32,350 bases of DNA from Treponema sp. (GCA_009781475.1 WQYB01000024.1:1-32350); one strand, 5' to 3'; counted from the first letter of the stretch, positions 15,333 to 23,571 are shown. Program-made: numbers and translations. Notes: generated by a model not told the origin, from the sequence alone.

Positions 15333-16994
15333 ATGGATAGTATACAAATAAAATTTATTGACAGTGATAAAACTGTGACCTGCGCTTATGGTACAAAAGC
15401 GTCAACTCTTCTTGATAATTTCGGAATCCCTATTGCTAATATTGCAGCAATAAGGGAAAACAACGAAATTCGCCCCCTTGGTACAAACTTGCTTGTAAAT
15501 GCAGCGCTGGAAGCAGTTCCATTGGATTCACCCGAAGGGGTTATGATTTACAGGCGTACACTTTCATTTATACTCGCTATTGCTGCAAAGAAAATATTTC
15601 CAAGTGATGGTGTGTATGTCGGACACTCGCTTGGCAGCAGTTATTATTACACTTTAAGTTCAGGTGATAAACCGAAAGACAGCGATGTAAAAAAACTCGA
15701 AGATGAAATGCGCAATATCGTAAAAGAAAATCTGCCGATAACATTTAAATATATTTCTTACGAAGAAGCCTTGCAGTTATTTAAGGAAAATAACCAAATG
15801 GATACTGCTTTATTGCTGGAACAAAGAAGTACTCCGCTTATAAAAGTAAATGTATGTAAGGGTTTCATGGATATGTATGTGCAGCCATTGCTTGAAAGGA
15901 CAGGGCTTCTTTGTTCTTTTGAATTGACGCCTTACGGAGATGGTTTTCTTCTGCGTTTTCCCGGCATAGGAAGGGGAGATACAATCGATCCGTTTAAAGA
16001 TGAGCCGCAGATATTTAAAGTTTACAATGATTATAAAAAGTGGGGGAAAATAATCGGAGTAAGAGTTGTAGGAGAATTAAATTCAAAAGTAGGAAAAAGA
16101 ACAATTTCGGATTATATAAGGATTGCAGAAATTCATCAGGCAAGGAAGATGGCAGACATTGCAGATCGGATATTTGAAAAGAAAGATAAAATAAAAATGG
16201 TTTTGATTGCAGGTCCTTCAAGTTCAGGAAAAACAACAAGCGCAAAACGCCTGGAAATTGAATTAATGGTTTTAGGTTTAAAGCCAATCGCAATAAGCCT
16301 TGATAATTATTACAGAGGAACAGCCGAAACTCCGAAAGACGAAAAGGGAGAGCCTGATTATGAATGTCTTGAAGCTCTTGATGTTCCGTTTCTTAATCAG
16401 CAGCTTCAGGCTTTATACAGAGGCGAAGAAGTGACACTTCCTGTTTATGATTTTAAAACAGGAAGCCGCAAAGAAGGCGGCGGTAAAAAAATTAAAATGG
16501 AAAGCGACAACATTTTAATTGTAGAAGGTATTCACGGGCTTAATGACGCTCTTACAAATACAATCGACCGCAGTACAAAATTTAAAGTATATATTTCGGC
16601 TCTTACCCAGCTTAATCTTGATGATCACAACCGAATCCCTACAAGTGATAACAGGTTACTGCGGCGCATGGTGCGTGATTCGCAATTCAGGGGAATGGAA
16701 GCGGCAGGTACTTTAAAAATGTGGCCGAAAGTTCAATCAGGCGAGCGCAAGCATATTTTCCCGTTTCAAAATACTGCAGATGCCGCTTTTAATTCGGCGC
16801 TGGATTATGAACTTTCTGTTTTAAAATATTACGCCGATCCGTTACTTCGCGCGGTAAAACCTGGAAAAAGGGAATACGCCGAAGCAGTGCGTCTTTTGGC
16901 GTTCCTTGAAAACTTCGCGCCGATTCCTCCGCAATATGTACCAGGCACAAGTATCCTTCGCGAGTTCATAGGAGACTCTGAGTTCAAATATTAA
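15333..16994 (+). CDS. Uridine-kinase-like nucleoside kinase with N-terminal TGS/ThrRS-like domains
   Basis: Protein of 553 aa. Residues about 1-65 resemble a TGS domain. About 70-265 resembles the second additional domain of threonyl-tRNA synthetase (GVYVGHSLGSSYYYTL). About 285-490 is a P-loop kinase of the uridine kinase/PRK family with Walker A AGPSSSGKTTSAKR, the LDNYYRG segment, a YDFKTG motif, VEGIHGLND and DDHNRI. This fused architecture is a known family in spirochaetes, Thermotoga and clostridia, annotated as nucleoside or uridine kinase. It probably phosphorylates a nucleoside in salvage; the substrate is not certain. It stands in the same direction as rlmD after a 48-bp gap holding its own promoter. 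Confidence 0.8.
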   Translation: MDSIQIKFIDSDKTVTCAYGTKASTLLDNFGIPIANIAAIRENNEIRPLGTNLLVNAALEAVPLDSPEGVMIYRRTLSFILAIAAKKIFPSDGVYVGHSLGSSYYYTLSSGDKPKDSDVKKLEDEMRNIVKENLPITFKYISYEEALQLFKENNQMDTALLLEQRSTPLIKVNVCKGFMDMYVQPLLERTGLLCSFELTPYGDGFLLRFPGIGRGDTIDPFKDEPQIFKVYNDYKKWGKIIGVRVVGELNSKVGKRTISDYIRIAEIHQARKMADIADRIFEKKDKIKMVLIAGPSSSGKTTSAKRLEIELMVLGLKPIAISLDNYYRGTAETPKDEKGEPDYECLEALDVPFLNQQLQALYRGEEVTLPVYDFKTGSRKEGGGKKIKMESDNILIVEGIHGLNDALTNTIDRSTKFKVYISALTQLNLDDHNRIPTSDNRLLRRMVRDSQFRGMEAAGTLKMWPKVQSGERKHIFPFQNTADAAFNSALDYELSVLKYYADPLLRAVKPGKREYAEAVRLLAFLENFAPIPPQYVPGTSILREFIGDSEFKY

Positions 16995-17008
16995 TTTGAG
17001 AATTTTAT

Positions 17009-17096
17009 CACACGGAGTCACGGAGACACAGAGCCCACGGAGTTAGGGAAGTCATATTTTATTAAACTCCGTGCCTTTGTGCCTCTGTGTGAATTT
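17009..17096. repeat. Dispersed inverted-repeat element, copy B (complete)
   Basis: The left arm 17009-17033 (CACACGGAGTCACGGAGACA...) and right arm 17066-17090 are imperfect inverted repeats around an AT-rich centre. They match copy A at the window start, which lies in the reverse orientation. The element occupies almost all of the gap between the convergent udk-like gene and the hypothetical gene at 17113. It could be a bidirectional transcription end or a non-autonomous mobile element; it carries no gene. Confidence 0.75.
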
Positions 17097-17112
17097 CTTT
17101 TGGTAATAATTT

Positions 17113-17685
17113 CTATATTCCTAAAGAAATCTTTATTTGAGACCTAAAGTCTTTATCGGATATTTTATTTTTTAAATAATCTGTGATAATTTGGCGGACT
17201 ACAGGCGGAAAAGAGTTCCAGTACCTTTGAGGCCAAGCACCCATTTGATCGCGCAAGTTTTTATCTACCGATTCATTCATTTCGCCGTGGGAAAAAGATA
17301 CAAACTGTTCAACCATCGATAAAAGCACATCAGGCGGAAAATCTCCGCTGACTCCTTTTTTTGAACCAAGCCCGTCAGGAAGCCATGCCTGGCAAAGTTC
17401 GTTAATCTGTTTTTCGTTTAGTTCAGGCGCATGTTCACGTAATAATTTGATTATCATTTCCTGAACAGACTTTCTCATTGATTCAATGCCGCCGCTAATC
17501 CCTGTATTTATCTTGTCGGTTATTTCTTTTGCCATTCTTGTTGGGTCTGGCATTTCTCCCAGTGCATCAAAAACAGTTAAATCACGCCGCCGCCTTGTGA
17601 CAGCTTCAGCCAGCGCTTGAATACTGGCTTCATTACTTTTATTGAGAATATAATCTATAGCTTGTAAAAGTCCGGGATCAGGCAA
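17113..17685 (-). CDS. Conserved-type hypothetical protein
   Basis: Protein of 190 aa, probably starting at TTG 17685. GGAG lies 7 nt upstream, an in-frame stop lies 21 nt upstream, and no ATG is available. It is mostly alpha-helical and charged, with a basic RRRRD near 31-35, EMPDPTRMAKEI near 44-55, ELNEKQINELCQAWLPD near 90-105, and a C-terminal PVVRQIITDYLKNKISDKDF. There is no signal peptide or membrane segment, so it is cytoplasmic. I do not recognise the family. It starts 41 nt after rpmB in the same direction and could be cotranscribed with it. Confidence 0.5.
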   Translation of the reverse strand: MPDPGLLQAIDYILNKSNEASIQALAEAVTRRRRDLTVFDALGEMPDPTRMAKEITDKINTGISGGIESMRKSVQEMIIKLLREHAPELNEKQINELCQAWLPDGLGSKKGVSGDFPPDVLLSMVEQFVSFSHGEMNESVDKNLRDQMGAWPQRYWNSFPPVVRQIITDYLKNKISDKDFRSQIKISLGI

Positions 17686-17726
17686 TGGCAGACTCCGGTT
17701 TTGTCACCTTCAGCATTGCTGCCGTT

Positions 17727-17918
17727 TTAGACTTTTTTGGTGACGTAGTCGCTTTTAAGACATCTTGTACATATTTTGAGCTTCATGGTTGTCCCGCTTA
17801 CTTCAGTCTTTATATTTAAAAGATTGGGTTTCCATGTACGTCTTGTACGATTCTTGGCATGGCTTACTTTATTGCCTGTAATAGTAGATTTTCCGCAAAT
17901 ATCACAACTCCGTGACAT
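17727..17918 (-). CDS. rpmB: 50S ribosomal protein L28
   Basis: Protein of 63 aa with the L28 signature: [20 protein letters not shown] at the start, then [10 protein letters not shown] and [14 protein letters not shown]. The CxxC pairs CDIC and CTRC make this the zinc-binding (C+) form. It is a structural protein of the large ribosomal subunit. AAGGAAGGA lies just before the ATG. It begins immediately after the potD terminator, so its transcription needs either read-through or a weak promoter; a GATAAT adjoins the ATG without a convincing -35. Confidence 0.93.
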   Translation of the reverse strand: MSRSCDICGKSTITGNKVSHAKNRTRRTWKPNLLNIKTEVSGTTMKLKICTRCLKSDYVTKKV

Positions 17919-17932
17919 ATTATCCTTCCTTC

Positions 17933-17978
17933 AAAAAAAACCCCTTTCGGGTATATTTAAAAATGTACCAAAAAGGGG
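17933..17978 (-). terminator. Intrinsic terminator after potD
   Basis: On the minus strand, CCCCTTT (17978-17972) pairs with AAAGGGG (17947-17941), and inner GGTA/TACC pairs extend the structure. The hairpin is followed directly by eight Ts (17940-17933). It lies 15 nt after the potD stop and just before the rpmB SD. Confidence 0.8.
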
Positions 17979-17993
17979 AAATAATGTAAAGCC

Positions 17994-19151
17994 CTACTTT
18001 TTGCGTTTTAAAACAACCAGAACTATAATACCGCCGGTTATGACAATTATACCGCCGATTATAAGCCAAACCCATACCGGTATTGGCTCTCCATGTTCGG
18101 CAAACCGGATATGGTTAAACCATGCATCGGTGTAAAGTTCAAGAGCATCACCTACAGAACCAACAAGTTCTGTATTAAACAAGTCAGCTTCTGAATATGC
18201 CGGGTTTCCTCTGACATAATCCCTTGCAGGAATGTTAACAGTTGCCGGTAAACGGAATTCATCGACAAATTCCGCATATATTTCAGGTCTATGAATGAAG
18301 TCGATAAACTTATGCGCTAATTCAACATTTCTGGAATTCTTCATTATTACCATATTATCGATATATGAAGGACCGCCTTCCTGCGGGAAAAAGAAAACAG
18401 TGTTTCTTAAAAGCTGTTCATCATCGGCAATTTCTTCAAATACAGCTTCGGGGAAAGCATGTACTACCCAAAACTCTCCGTTGGCATATCCTTTGCCGAA
18501 TGTTTCAGCGTCAAATTTTACAAGATTTGGTTTCCATGAATAGTTGATAAGATCACGAGCTGCCGCGACTTCTGACGGGTTTAAAGTATTTACAGAATAA
18601 TCAAGGTATGCAAGCGCTCCGCCTATTACTTCACGAAGGTCATCTAACATTGTCATGCGTCCCTTAAGGTCTTCTCTTGCGAAAATTGACCAGCTTTTTT
18701 CAAAAACAGGAACCCTTGCAGTATTTACTGCAATTCCTGCCGCACCGTAAAAGTACGGAACAGAATATAACATATTAGGATCATAATCCGCTTTTTCCAA
18801 AACTTCAGGATCGATGTTTACAAGATTTTTCATTAATGAATGATTTATTCTTTCCAGCATACCATCCTGTATCATGATCGGAACAAAATCTTTGGAAGGG
18901 AATACCACATCGTATCCGCTGTTTTTACCCTGTGTGGTACGCAGTTTTGCGTACATTTCTTCGTTAGATGCAAATTCATCGTATATAACTCTTACATTGA
19001 ATTCATCTTCAAACTTCTCTATGACAGAATCCGGCGTATAATATGTCCAATTGTATATATACAGCTTTTCTCTTGAATCACATGAAATAATGACGAGCAT
19101 TATAAGCGCCGCCAAACCTGCAAATCCGCATCGTGTTACAATTTTTTTCAT
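17994..19151 (-). CDS. potD: Polyamine ABC transporter substrate-binding lipoprotein with C-terminal membrane anchor
   Basis: About 385 aa from ATG 19151, which has AAGGAG at 7 nt. An upstream in-frame start at 19187 lacks this support and would spoil the signal peptide. A lipoprotein signal ends at VIISC. The mature part begins LYIYNWTYYTPDSVIEKFE, typical of PotD/PotF spermidine/putrescine-binding proteins, with YDVVFPSKDFV and VPYFYGAAGIAVNT following. The odd feature is the C-terminus: VWVWLIIGGIIVITGGIIV forms a hydrophobic helix (about 358-381) followed by KRKK, predicting a second membrane anchor. It is the last gene of the pot operon, 22 nt after potC, and ends in an intrinsic terminator. 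Confidence 0.85.
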   Translation of the reverse strand: MKKIVTRCGFAGLAALIMLVIISCDSREKLYIYNWTYYTPDSVIEKFEDEFNVRVIYDEFASNEEMYAKLRTTQGKNSGYDVVFPSKDFVPIMIQDGMLERINHSLMKNLVNIDPEVLEKADYDPNMLYSVPYFYGAAGIAVNTARVPVFEKSWSIFAREDLKGRMTMLDDLREVIGGALAYLDYSVNTLNPSEVAAARDLINYSWKPNLVKFDAETFGKGYANGEFWVVHAFPEAVFEEIADDEQLLRNTVFFFPQEGGPSYIDNMVIMKNSRNVELAHKFIDFIHRPEIYAEFVDEFRLPATVNIPARDYVRGNPAYSEADLFNTELVGSVGDALELYTDAWFNHIRFAEHGEPIPVWVWLIIGGIIVITGGIIVLVVLKRKK

Positions 19152-19173
19152 TTTAAAACTCCTTAAAATATTT

Positions 19174-20052
19174 TTATTTTGCAGCAATATATTTTAAAAA
19201 TTTTCTTAGCATTATGCAAAGAATAACAGTTCCCAGAATCATTACTACCGATAAAGCGCTTATAAGAGGCGTTATTCCGCCCTTGCGTGTAATTGCCGAA
19301 TAAATAAACACCGGCAGGGTAGAGGAACCCGGTCCCGAAACAAAAAACGTAATAACAAAATCTTCAAGTGATAAGGTAATTGCTGTCAGAAGACCGGAAA
19401 TGATGCCCGGCATACAAATGGGTAGAGTTACTTTAACAAGTGTCTGCCTTTCGTTTGCTCCAAGGTCTGCCGCCGCTTCTATTATGGAAAAATCAAATTC
19501 TTCAAGCCTTGCCATTACCATTAAAAATACAAACGGAATATTAAAAGTTGTATGAGCAATATAAATTGTTAAAAGACCCAGTTTTATTTGAACACCGGCA
19601 AAAAAGATTGCAAGCGAAACACCGATTATAATTTCCGGAAGAATCATCGGCAGAAAAGATATTGTTTGCACATAACTGCGTGTTTTAAATTTGTACCAGG
19701 CAACCCCAATAGCGCCAATGGTTCCGATTACTGTTGCTGTTGCGGCGGATGAAAGCGCAATTACAAGGCTGTTTCGCAATGCCGTCCAAAGTCCGCGTTC
19801 TGTTAAAAGGCGTTCATACCATCTTAAAGAAAAACCCGTCCATAACATGCTGGTAGAACCGTTAAAAGAATAAATAACAAGGACAACTAAAGGAAGAAAA
19901 AGAAAAACTAAAGTTATAGCTAACACTGTTTGTGAAACTGAAAACTTGGGTTTGTATGCGCGTTTTGCATGCCTTGAAGCCTCTCCGTGCAAGGTAGAGT
20001 GATGATCAGGTTTTATAGAGGTGATTATTTTTGTTAAAAAACTTCGGCTCAA
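19174..20052 (-). CDS. potC: Polyamine ABC transporter permease PotC
   Basis: Protein of 292 aa with about six membrane segments and the binding-protein-dependent permease motif EAAADLGANERQTLVKVTLP (about 192-211), which contacts the ATPase. The N-terminal 35 residues are polar and histidine-rich (DHHSTLHGEASRHAKR), longer than in E. coli PotC. The start is TTG at 20052, with a strong GGAGG 7 nt upstream. It overlaps the potB stop by 4 nt (TTGA), so translation is coupled. It forms the transmembrane channel with PotB. Confidence 0.88.
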   Translation of the reverse strand: MSRSFLTKIITSIKPDHHSTLHGEASRHAKRAYKPKFSVSQTVLAITLVFLFLPLVVLVIYSFNGSTSMLWTGFSLRWYERLLTERGLWTALRNSLVIALSSAATATVIGTIGAIGVAWYKFKTRSYVQTISFLPMILPEIIIGVSLAIFFAGVQIKLGLLTIYIAHTTFNIPFVFLMVMARLEEFDFSIIEAAADLGANERQTLVKVTLPICMPGIISGLLTAITLSLEDFVITFFVSGPGSSTLPVFIYSAITRKGGITPLISALSVVMILGTVILCIMLRKFLKYIAAK

Positions 20053-20945
20053 TGCACAACCTCCTCAATTTTACGTACTTTCGCTTCTATTTTTTTTGTA
20101 GATTCTTTTTTTTGCATATAAATCATCATAATAACGCCGATGGTAGTAAGAGTTGTTAATACAAGTGAAATTGCAGCAGCTCGGGGTAAGTTACGCGATT
20201 TTAATAACTGATCTGCGATAACATTTCCAAGCATGTATGAATCCATGCCGCCGACTAAAAGAGGAACGGCATAAGCGCCGAAAATTGGAATGAATGTAAA
20301 TAAAACAGCAGTAAAAATACCGCCTTTAATATTCGGAAGAAGTATTGTGATCATTGATGTTGATTTATTCGCTCCAAGATCGCGTGCGGCTTCCAAAAGA
20401 GAAAAATCAAACTTGTCGATAGCTGCATATAAAGGTAAAATTGCGTACGGTAAATACATATAGACTAAAACAAGAATTACGGCATTTTGATTATACATAA
20501 GCGGAAGATAATCGTTAATTATACCAAGATTTAACAGTAATTGATTTATAAAACCATTATTGCCGAGAATATTTATCCATGCAAAAACCCTGATTAGGAA
20601 ATTAGTCCAAAATGGAGTAATAATTAAAAGTAAAAATAAAGTTTGATGTTTGCTTCTTGCTATAGCATATCCGCACGGCAGCGCAATTAAAATCGTTATA
20701 ATTGTTGCAATTACCGACGTTACCAATGTACGGAAAGTTATTCTTAAAAAAACCGGATCTGAAAGATAACGGTAGGCTTCAAGTGAAAATTGCTGTATTA
20801 CACCGCCGTGTAATCCTTTTTTCAGGAAGCTGAAAATAATAATTATTACAATAGGAGCCAGAAAAAAGAGAGTAAACCAAAGCGCCATGGGAGCCGAATA
20901 AAGTGTGCCTAGATTTTTTCGTAATTGCGCGGTTTTTATGTTCAA
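20049..20945 (-). CDS. potB: Polyamine ABC transporter permease PotB
   Basis: Protein of 298 aa with about six membrane helices. The EAA loop EAARDLGANKSTSMITILLP lies near 185-204. The N-terminal helix region (LWFTLFFLAPIVIIIIFSFL) and the ITPFWTNFLIRVFAW segment are typical of PotB. The start is TTG at 20945, preceded by GAGGTG, and overlaps the potA stop by 4 nt (TTGA). The C-terminal tail is charged (KKESTKKIEAKVRKIEEVVH). It is the second permease of the PotABCD importer in the inner membrane. Confidence 0.88.
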   Translation of the reverse strand: MNIKTAQLRKNLGTLYSAPMALWFTLFFLAPIVIIIIFSFLKKGLHGGVIQQFSLEAYRYLSDPVFLRITFRTLVTSVIATIITILIALPCGYAIARSKHQTLFLLLIITPFWTNFLIRVFAWINILGNNGFINQLLLNLGIINDYLPLMYNQNAVILVLVYMYLPYAILPLYAAIDKFDFSLLEAARDLGANKSTSMITILLPNIKGGIFTAVLFTFIPIFGAYAVPLLVGGMDSYMLGNVIADQLLKSRNLPRAAAISLVLTTLTTIGVIMMIYMQKKESTKKIEAKVRKIEEVVH

Positions 20946-22078
20946 CTCTTCACCTCGACAATATAACCGTCAACGGCGCTCCATGAAAGATATACCGAAT
21001 CTTTCCAGCGGATGTCAGGTCCTTCGTCAGAATAATTTGCGTGTTGTTTTATTACACGGATTAAAGCCTTGTCTGTTTGCACGTAAAATTTTGTCTGAAA
21101 GCCGGAGTATATAGGTTCGTCAACAATGCCCTGTATAAGATTGATGTCATAACGGCTTGTTGCGGGTTTTTCTTTTGTAATTTCGATTTTTTCCGGTCTT
21201 ACGGTGATACTCACCTTTTGACCTGCATGAATTTCATCAACATCGGTAACTTTAATTAAACCAAGTTCGGGGATTTCAACTTCTGCCATGTATTCTGTAA
21301 CACCTTCAAACTCGTGAAGTTTTACTTTTTCTACTTTTTTAATTATACCGTCGAACAGATTTGTTTCACCGATAAACTTTGCAACAAAGTTTGTCGCAGG
21401 GCTTTCGTAAATTTCATGCGGAGTGTCGATTTGCAGAATCTCACCCTGGTTCATGACGGCAATTCTATCTGATACAGAAAGCGCTTCCTGCTGGTCGTGT
21501 GTTACATAAATAAAAGTGATGCCGATTTCATCGTGGATTCGGTCAAGTTCGATTAACATATGCTGGCGAAGTTTAGCATCCAGAGCGGAAAGCGGCTCGT
21601 CAAGCAATAATACTCTGGGTTCGTTTATAAGAGCGCGGGCAATGGCTACACGCTGCTTCATGCCGCCGGAAAGCTGGTTTGGTTTTTTGTCGGCGTGCCC
21701 TTCAAGGCGCACAAGTTCCAAATACCTTTCTACTTTGCTTTTTATCTGTGAAGCGGAATCTTTTTTTAATCTTGGGGAAAAGGCAACATTTTCAAAAACA
21801 GTTAAATGCGGGAAAAGGGCATAATTCTGGAATACAGTATTCGTAGGGCGTCTGTTCGGAGGTAACGAAAGTACATCGTCTCCGTCGAGGGTGAGAGTTC
21901 CTTTATCGGGGTGTTCAAAACCGGCAATTATGCGCAGCAGAGTTGTCTTTCCGCATCCTGACGGTCCCAACAGGGAAAAAAACTCTCCCTTTTTTATCTC
22001 AAGGCTCACATTCTTGAGCACTTCGAAATCACCGAAGGATTTACTAATCCCGCCGATGACAACATTGCTTCCTATCAA
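20942..22078 (-). CDS. potA: Polyamine ABC transporter ATP-binding protein PotA
   Basis: Protein of 378 aa. The ABC ATPase has Walker A GPSGCGKTT near residues 39-47, a Q-loop in TVFQNYALFPHLTV, signature LSGGMKQRVAIARAL near 137-151, Walker B VLLLDEPLSALD near 156-167 and an H-loop in YVTHDQQEALS. A C-terminal TOBE-like regulatory domain covers about 240-378. It powers spermidine/putrescine uptake with PotB, PotC and PotD. The start is TTG at 22078 with AAGGA 5 nt upstream; no in-frame ATG is nearby. It is the first gene of the operon, with a leader of roughly 85 nt containing a GC-rich hairpin. Confidence 0.92.
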   Translation of the reverse strand: MIGSNVVIGGISKSFGDFEVLKNVSLEIKKGEFFSLLGPSGCGKTTLLRIIAGFEHPDKGTLTLDGDDVLSLPPNRRPTNTVFQNYALFPHLTVFENVAFSPRLKKDSASQIKSKVERYLELVRLEGHADKKPNQLSGGMKQRVAIARALINEPRVLLLDEPLSALDAKLRQHMLIELDRIHDEIGITFIYVTHDQQEALSVSDRIAVMNQGEILQIDTPHEIYESPATNFVAKFIGETNLFDGIIKKVEKVKLHEFEGVTEYMAEVEIPELGLIKVTDVDEIHAGQKVSITVRPEKIEITKEKPATSRYDINLIQGIVDEPIYSGFQTKFYVQTDKALIRVIKQHANYSDEGPDIRWKDSVYLSWSAVDGYIVEVKS

Positions 22079-22085
22079 TATATTC

Positions 22086-22140
22086 CTTCCAGCCTCCCTT
22101 CGGAATCGTTGCGCCGGGCTTCACGGCGCGGCAACTTTCC
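22086..22140 (-). other. GC-rich hairpin in the potA leader
   Basis: On the minus strand CGCCG and CGGCG, extended by GTTG/CAAC with a 3-nt bulge, form a GC-rich stem around TGAAGCC. The surrounding sequence is AT-rich. The string GTGAAGCCCGGCGCAACG resembles part of a GC-rich segment inside valS (32254-32300). It may be a leader control hairpin or a small dispersed repeat. It is not a recognised riboswitch. Confidence 0.45.
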
Positions 22141-22170
22141 ATGCCGACCAGATTTTTTCGTCTATATTGA

Positions 22171-22199
22171 AAAATAGGGATTTTTTTCAATTTTGTCAA
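22171..22199 (-). promoter_or_regulatory. Promoter of the pot operon
   Basis: On the minus strand TTGACA (22199-22194) is followed after 17 bp by TATTTT (22176-22171). Transcription would start near 22164, giving a leader of about 85 nt before the TTG of potA. Confidence 0.55.
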
Positions 22200-22251
22200 G
22201 GGTTAAAAAGGGAGAATTTTACGGCAGGAGTAAAGAATATTTGCTGGAACA

Positions 22252-22280
22252 TGGATATTAGTTAAAAATCATGGTATTAT
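22252..22280 (+). promoter_or_regulatory. Promoter for leaderless beta-helix gene
   Basis: TGGATA (22252-22257), 17 bp, TATTAT (22275-22280), then 7 nt to the ATG at 22288. The AAGG inside those 7 nt is too close to the ATG to act as a normal SD. Confidence 0.55.
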
Positions 22281-22287
22281 AAGGTCT

Positions 22288-23127
22288 ATGGAAAGAAAAA
22301 TTTTGAAAATGATTTTAACATTATTATTAACTTGTATTATATGTACAGGTATTTTTGCAAAAGACATTATTTATGTTAGTGCAAGAGGTAATGATGAAAA
22401 TACTGGTTTAAGCGAAACAATGCCGATGAAGACCTTATCTGCTGCTTTGTCTCGTTCTGTTCAAAACAATATAAGTACAATAACAATTATTGGAAGACTG
22501 GATATTAACAGTGAAGGCGGCAATCGTTCTTCTGTTTTTCTTCTGTCCGCTAATAATCAATCAGAAATTCTGATAACCGGAAAGCAAAATGCCAGAGGAG
22601 CTGAAAGAGCAGTTTTGTCTGCATTAGGTACAAGTTATGCTGTTATGTCAACGGATAATGTAAAAATTCGTTTTGAAAATATTGAAATATCAGGAGGTTC
22701 AGGTGAATATGGTGTCGGGTTATATGTTCTTGAAAAAGCGCAAATAACTTTAGGTGAAGGTGCTGTTGTAAGAGATAATATTAAATTCGGTGTACTTGTT
22801 AGTAATGAAGGAGCAATTTTTATTATGGATGGCGGAGAAGTGCGAAATAATAATGATTGCGGAGTTTTTGTAAGTGACGGTTCAATTTTTTATATGAATA
22901 GCGGAAATATTACCGAAAATAGTGCGCAAATGGCTGCTGGTGTATTTGTAAGCAGCGATGCCAGGTTTGAAATGTCAGGCGGGTCGATTACCAGAAATAG
23001 AGCGAGTGGTGCAGTAGGCGGTGTTTTAGTATTTAATGGCGGTATTTTTATCCAAACCGGAGGAAATATACGGAATAATACTGCGGGAAGAAGGGATATT
23101 GATGCCAATATTCATAGAATGCGGTAA
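22288..23127 (+). CDS. Exported right-handed beta-helix protein
   Basis: Protein of 279 aa. The signal peptide (1-24) ends in GIFAK. The mature N-terminus IIYVSARGNDENTGLSE resembles the DUF1565-type cap seen before parallel beta-helices. From about 100 to 270 there are repeats of 20-24 residues with pattern (I/F)xMxxGxIxxNxAxxGVFVS, for example FIMDGGEVRNNNDCGVFVSD and FEMSGGSITRNRASGAVGGV. Such proteins are secreted or surface exposed and may bind or cleave polysaccharides, but no catalytic residues can be assigned. The gene begins 7 nt after a -10 box, without an SD, and is divergent from the pot operon. Confidence 0.7.
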   Translation: MERKILKMILTLLLTCIICTGIFAKDIIYVSARGNDENTGLSETMPMKTLSAALSRSVQNNISTITIIGRLDINSEGGNRSSVFLLSANNQSEILITGKQNARGAERAVLSALGTSYAVMSTDNVKIRFENIEISGGSGEYGVGLYVLEKAQITLGEGAVVRDNIKFGVLVSNEGAIFIMDGGEVRNNNDCGVFVSDGSIFYMNSGNITENSAQMAAGVFVSSDARFEMSGGSITRNRASGAVGGVLVFNGGIFIQTGGNIRNNTAGRRDIDANIHRMR

Positions 23128-23149
23128 TGCTCAGTTGCATCATGAGTTT

Positions 23150-23535
23150 TTATTCTAATAACGAATAATCTAACAACCATCTTACCGTACCTATGTTTTC
23201 CATATTTTCTCCTGCCAGTATAGAAAAGTTGTGATTTTTCATTTCATAATAAAAAATATATTTTTTTCCTGTTATTAATTGTGATAAATAATCTGTTTTT
23301 CCTATTGAATAAAACGAATAATATTTTATATTTTCATTGTTTTTATTTATCGTGTTAATTTCTACAGCAGTTGCTAAAACGCCGCTATAAAAACTTGGAA
23401 AAGATATACTTTGTATTATAACCTCATCAAAATATTCACTTCCAGTATTATTGTTGATTTTTTCATTACTTTGACAATTATTTAAAAGGATAATACTAAA
23501 AAAGAATAAAAAAGCAATTTTATGTTTTTATTCAT
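23150..23535 (-). pseudogene. Frameshifted small lipoprotein gene
   Basis: The minus strand holds an open frame of 125 codons (23527-23153, stop 23152-23150) with no usable start; an in-frame stop lies directly before it. Its N-terminus reads KIAFLFFFSIILLNNCQSN, a lipoprotein signal core with a Cys. Eight bases upstream of that frame, ATG 23535 starts MNKNIKLLF in the other frame and has a perfect-looking promoter at a leaderless distance. One extra T in either 6-T run (23508-23513 or 23498-23503) would join ATG and body into a lipoprotein of about 128 aa, for example MNKNIKLLFLFFFSIILLNNC. The body includes YFDEVIIQSISFPSFYSGVL and GTVRWLLDYSLLE; no family is recognised. This may be a true pseudogene, a phase-variable gene or a sequencing error. 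Confidence 0.65.
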
Positions 23536-23542
23536 TGGAAAT

Positions 23543-23571
23543 ATAATAAATTAAAATCCATGTTTTGTCAA
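23543..23571 (-). promoter_or_regulatory. Promoter for the small lipoprotein gene
   Basis: On the minus strand TTGACA (23571-23566), 17 bp, TATTAT (23548-23543), then 7 nt to ATG 23535. The -35 overlaps an inverted repeat TTGTCA-N4-TGACAA (23565-23580) that could be an operator. Confidence 0.65.

Noticed and set aside
17919..17932. GATAAT next to the rpmB start as a leaderless promoter
   Set aside because: It abuts the ATG with no room for a transcription start, has no -35, and a good SD (AAGGA) is present instead.
22044..22142. A 32-codon upstream ORF (MESCRAVKPGATIPKGGWKE...) overlapping the potA start
   Set aside because: It lacks an SD and much of it comes from the GC-rich hairpin element; it is probably a by-product of that repeat rather than a leader peptide, although it could be tested by ribosome profiling.
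23128..23149. Terminator after the beta-helix gene
   Set aside because: No stem followed by a T-run could be found before the opposing lipoprotein remnant begins.
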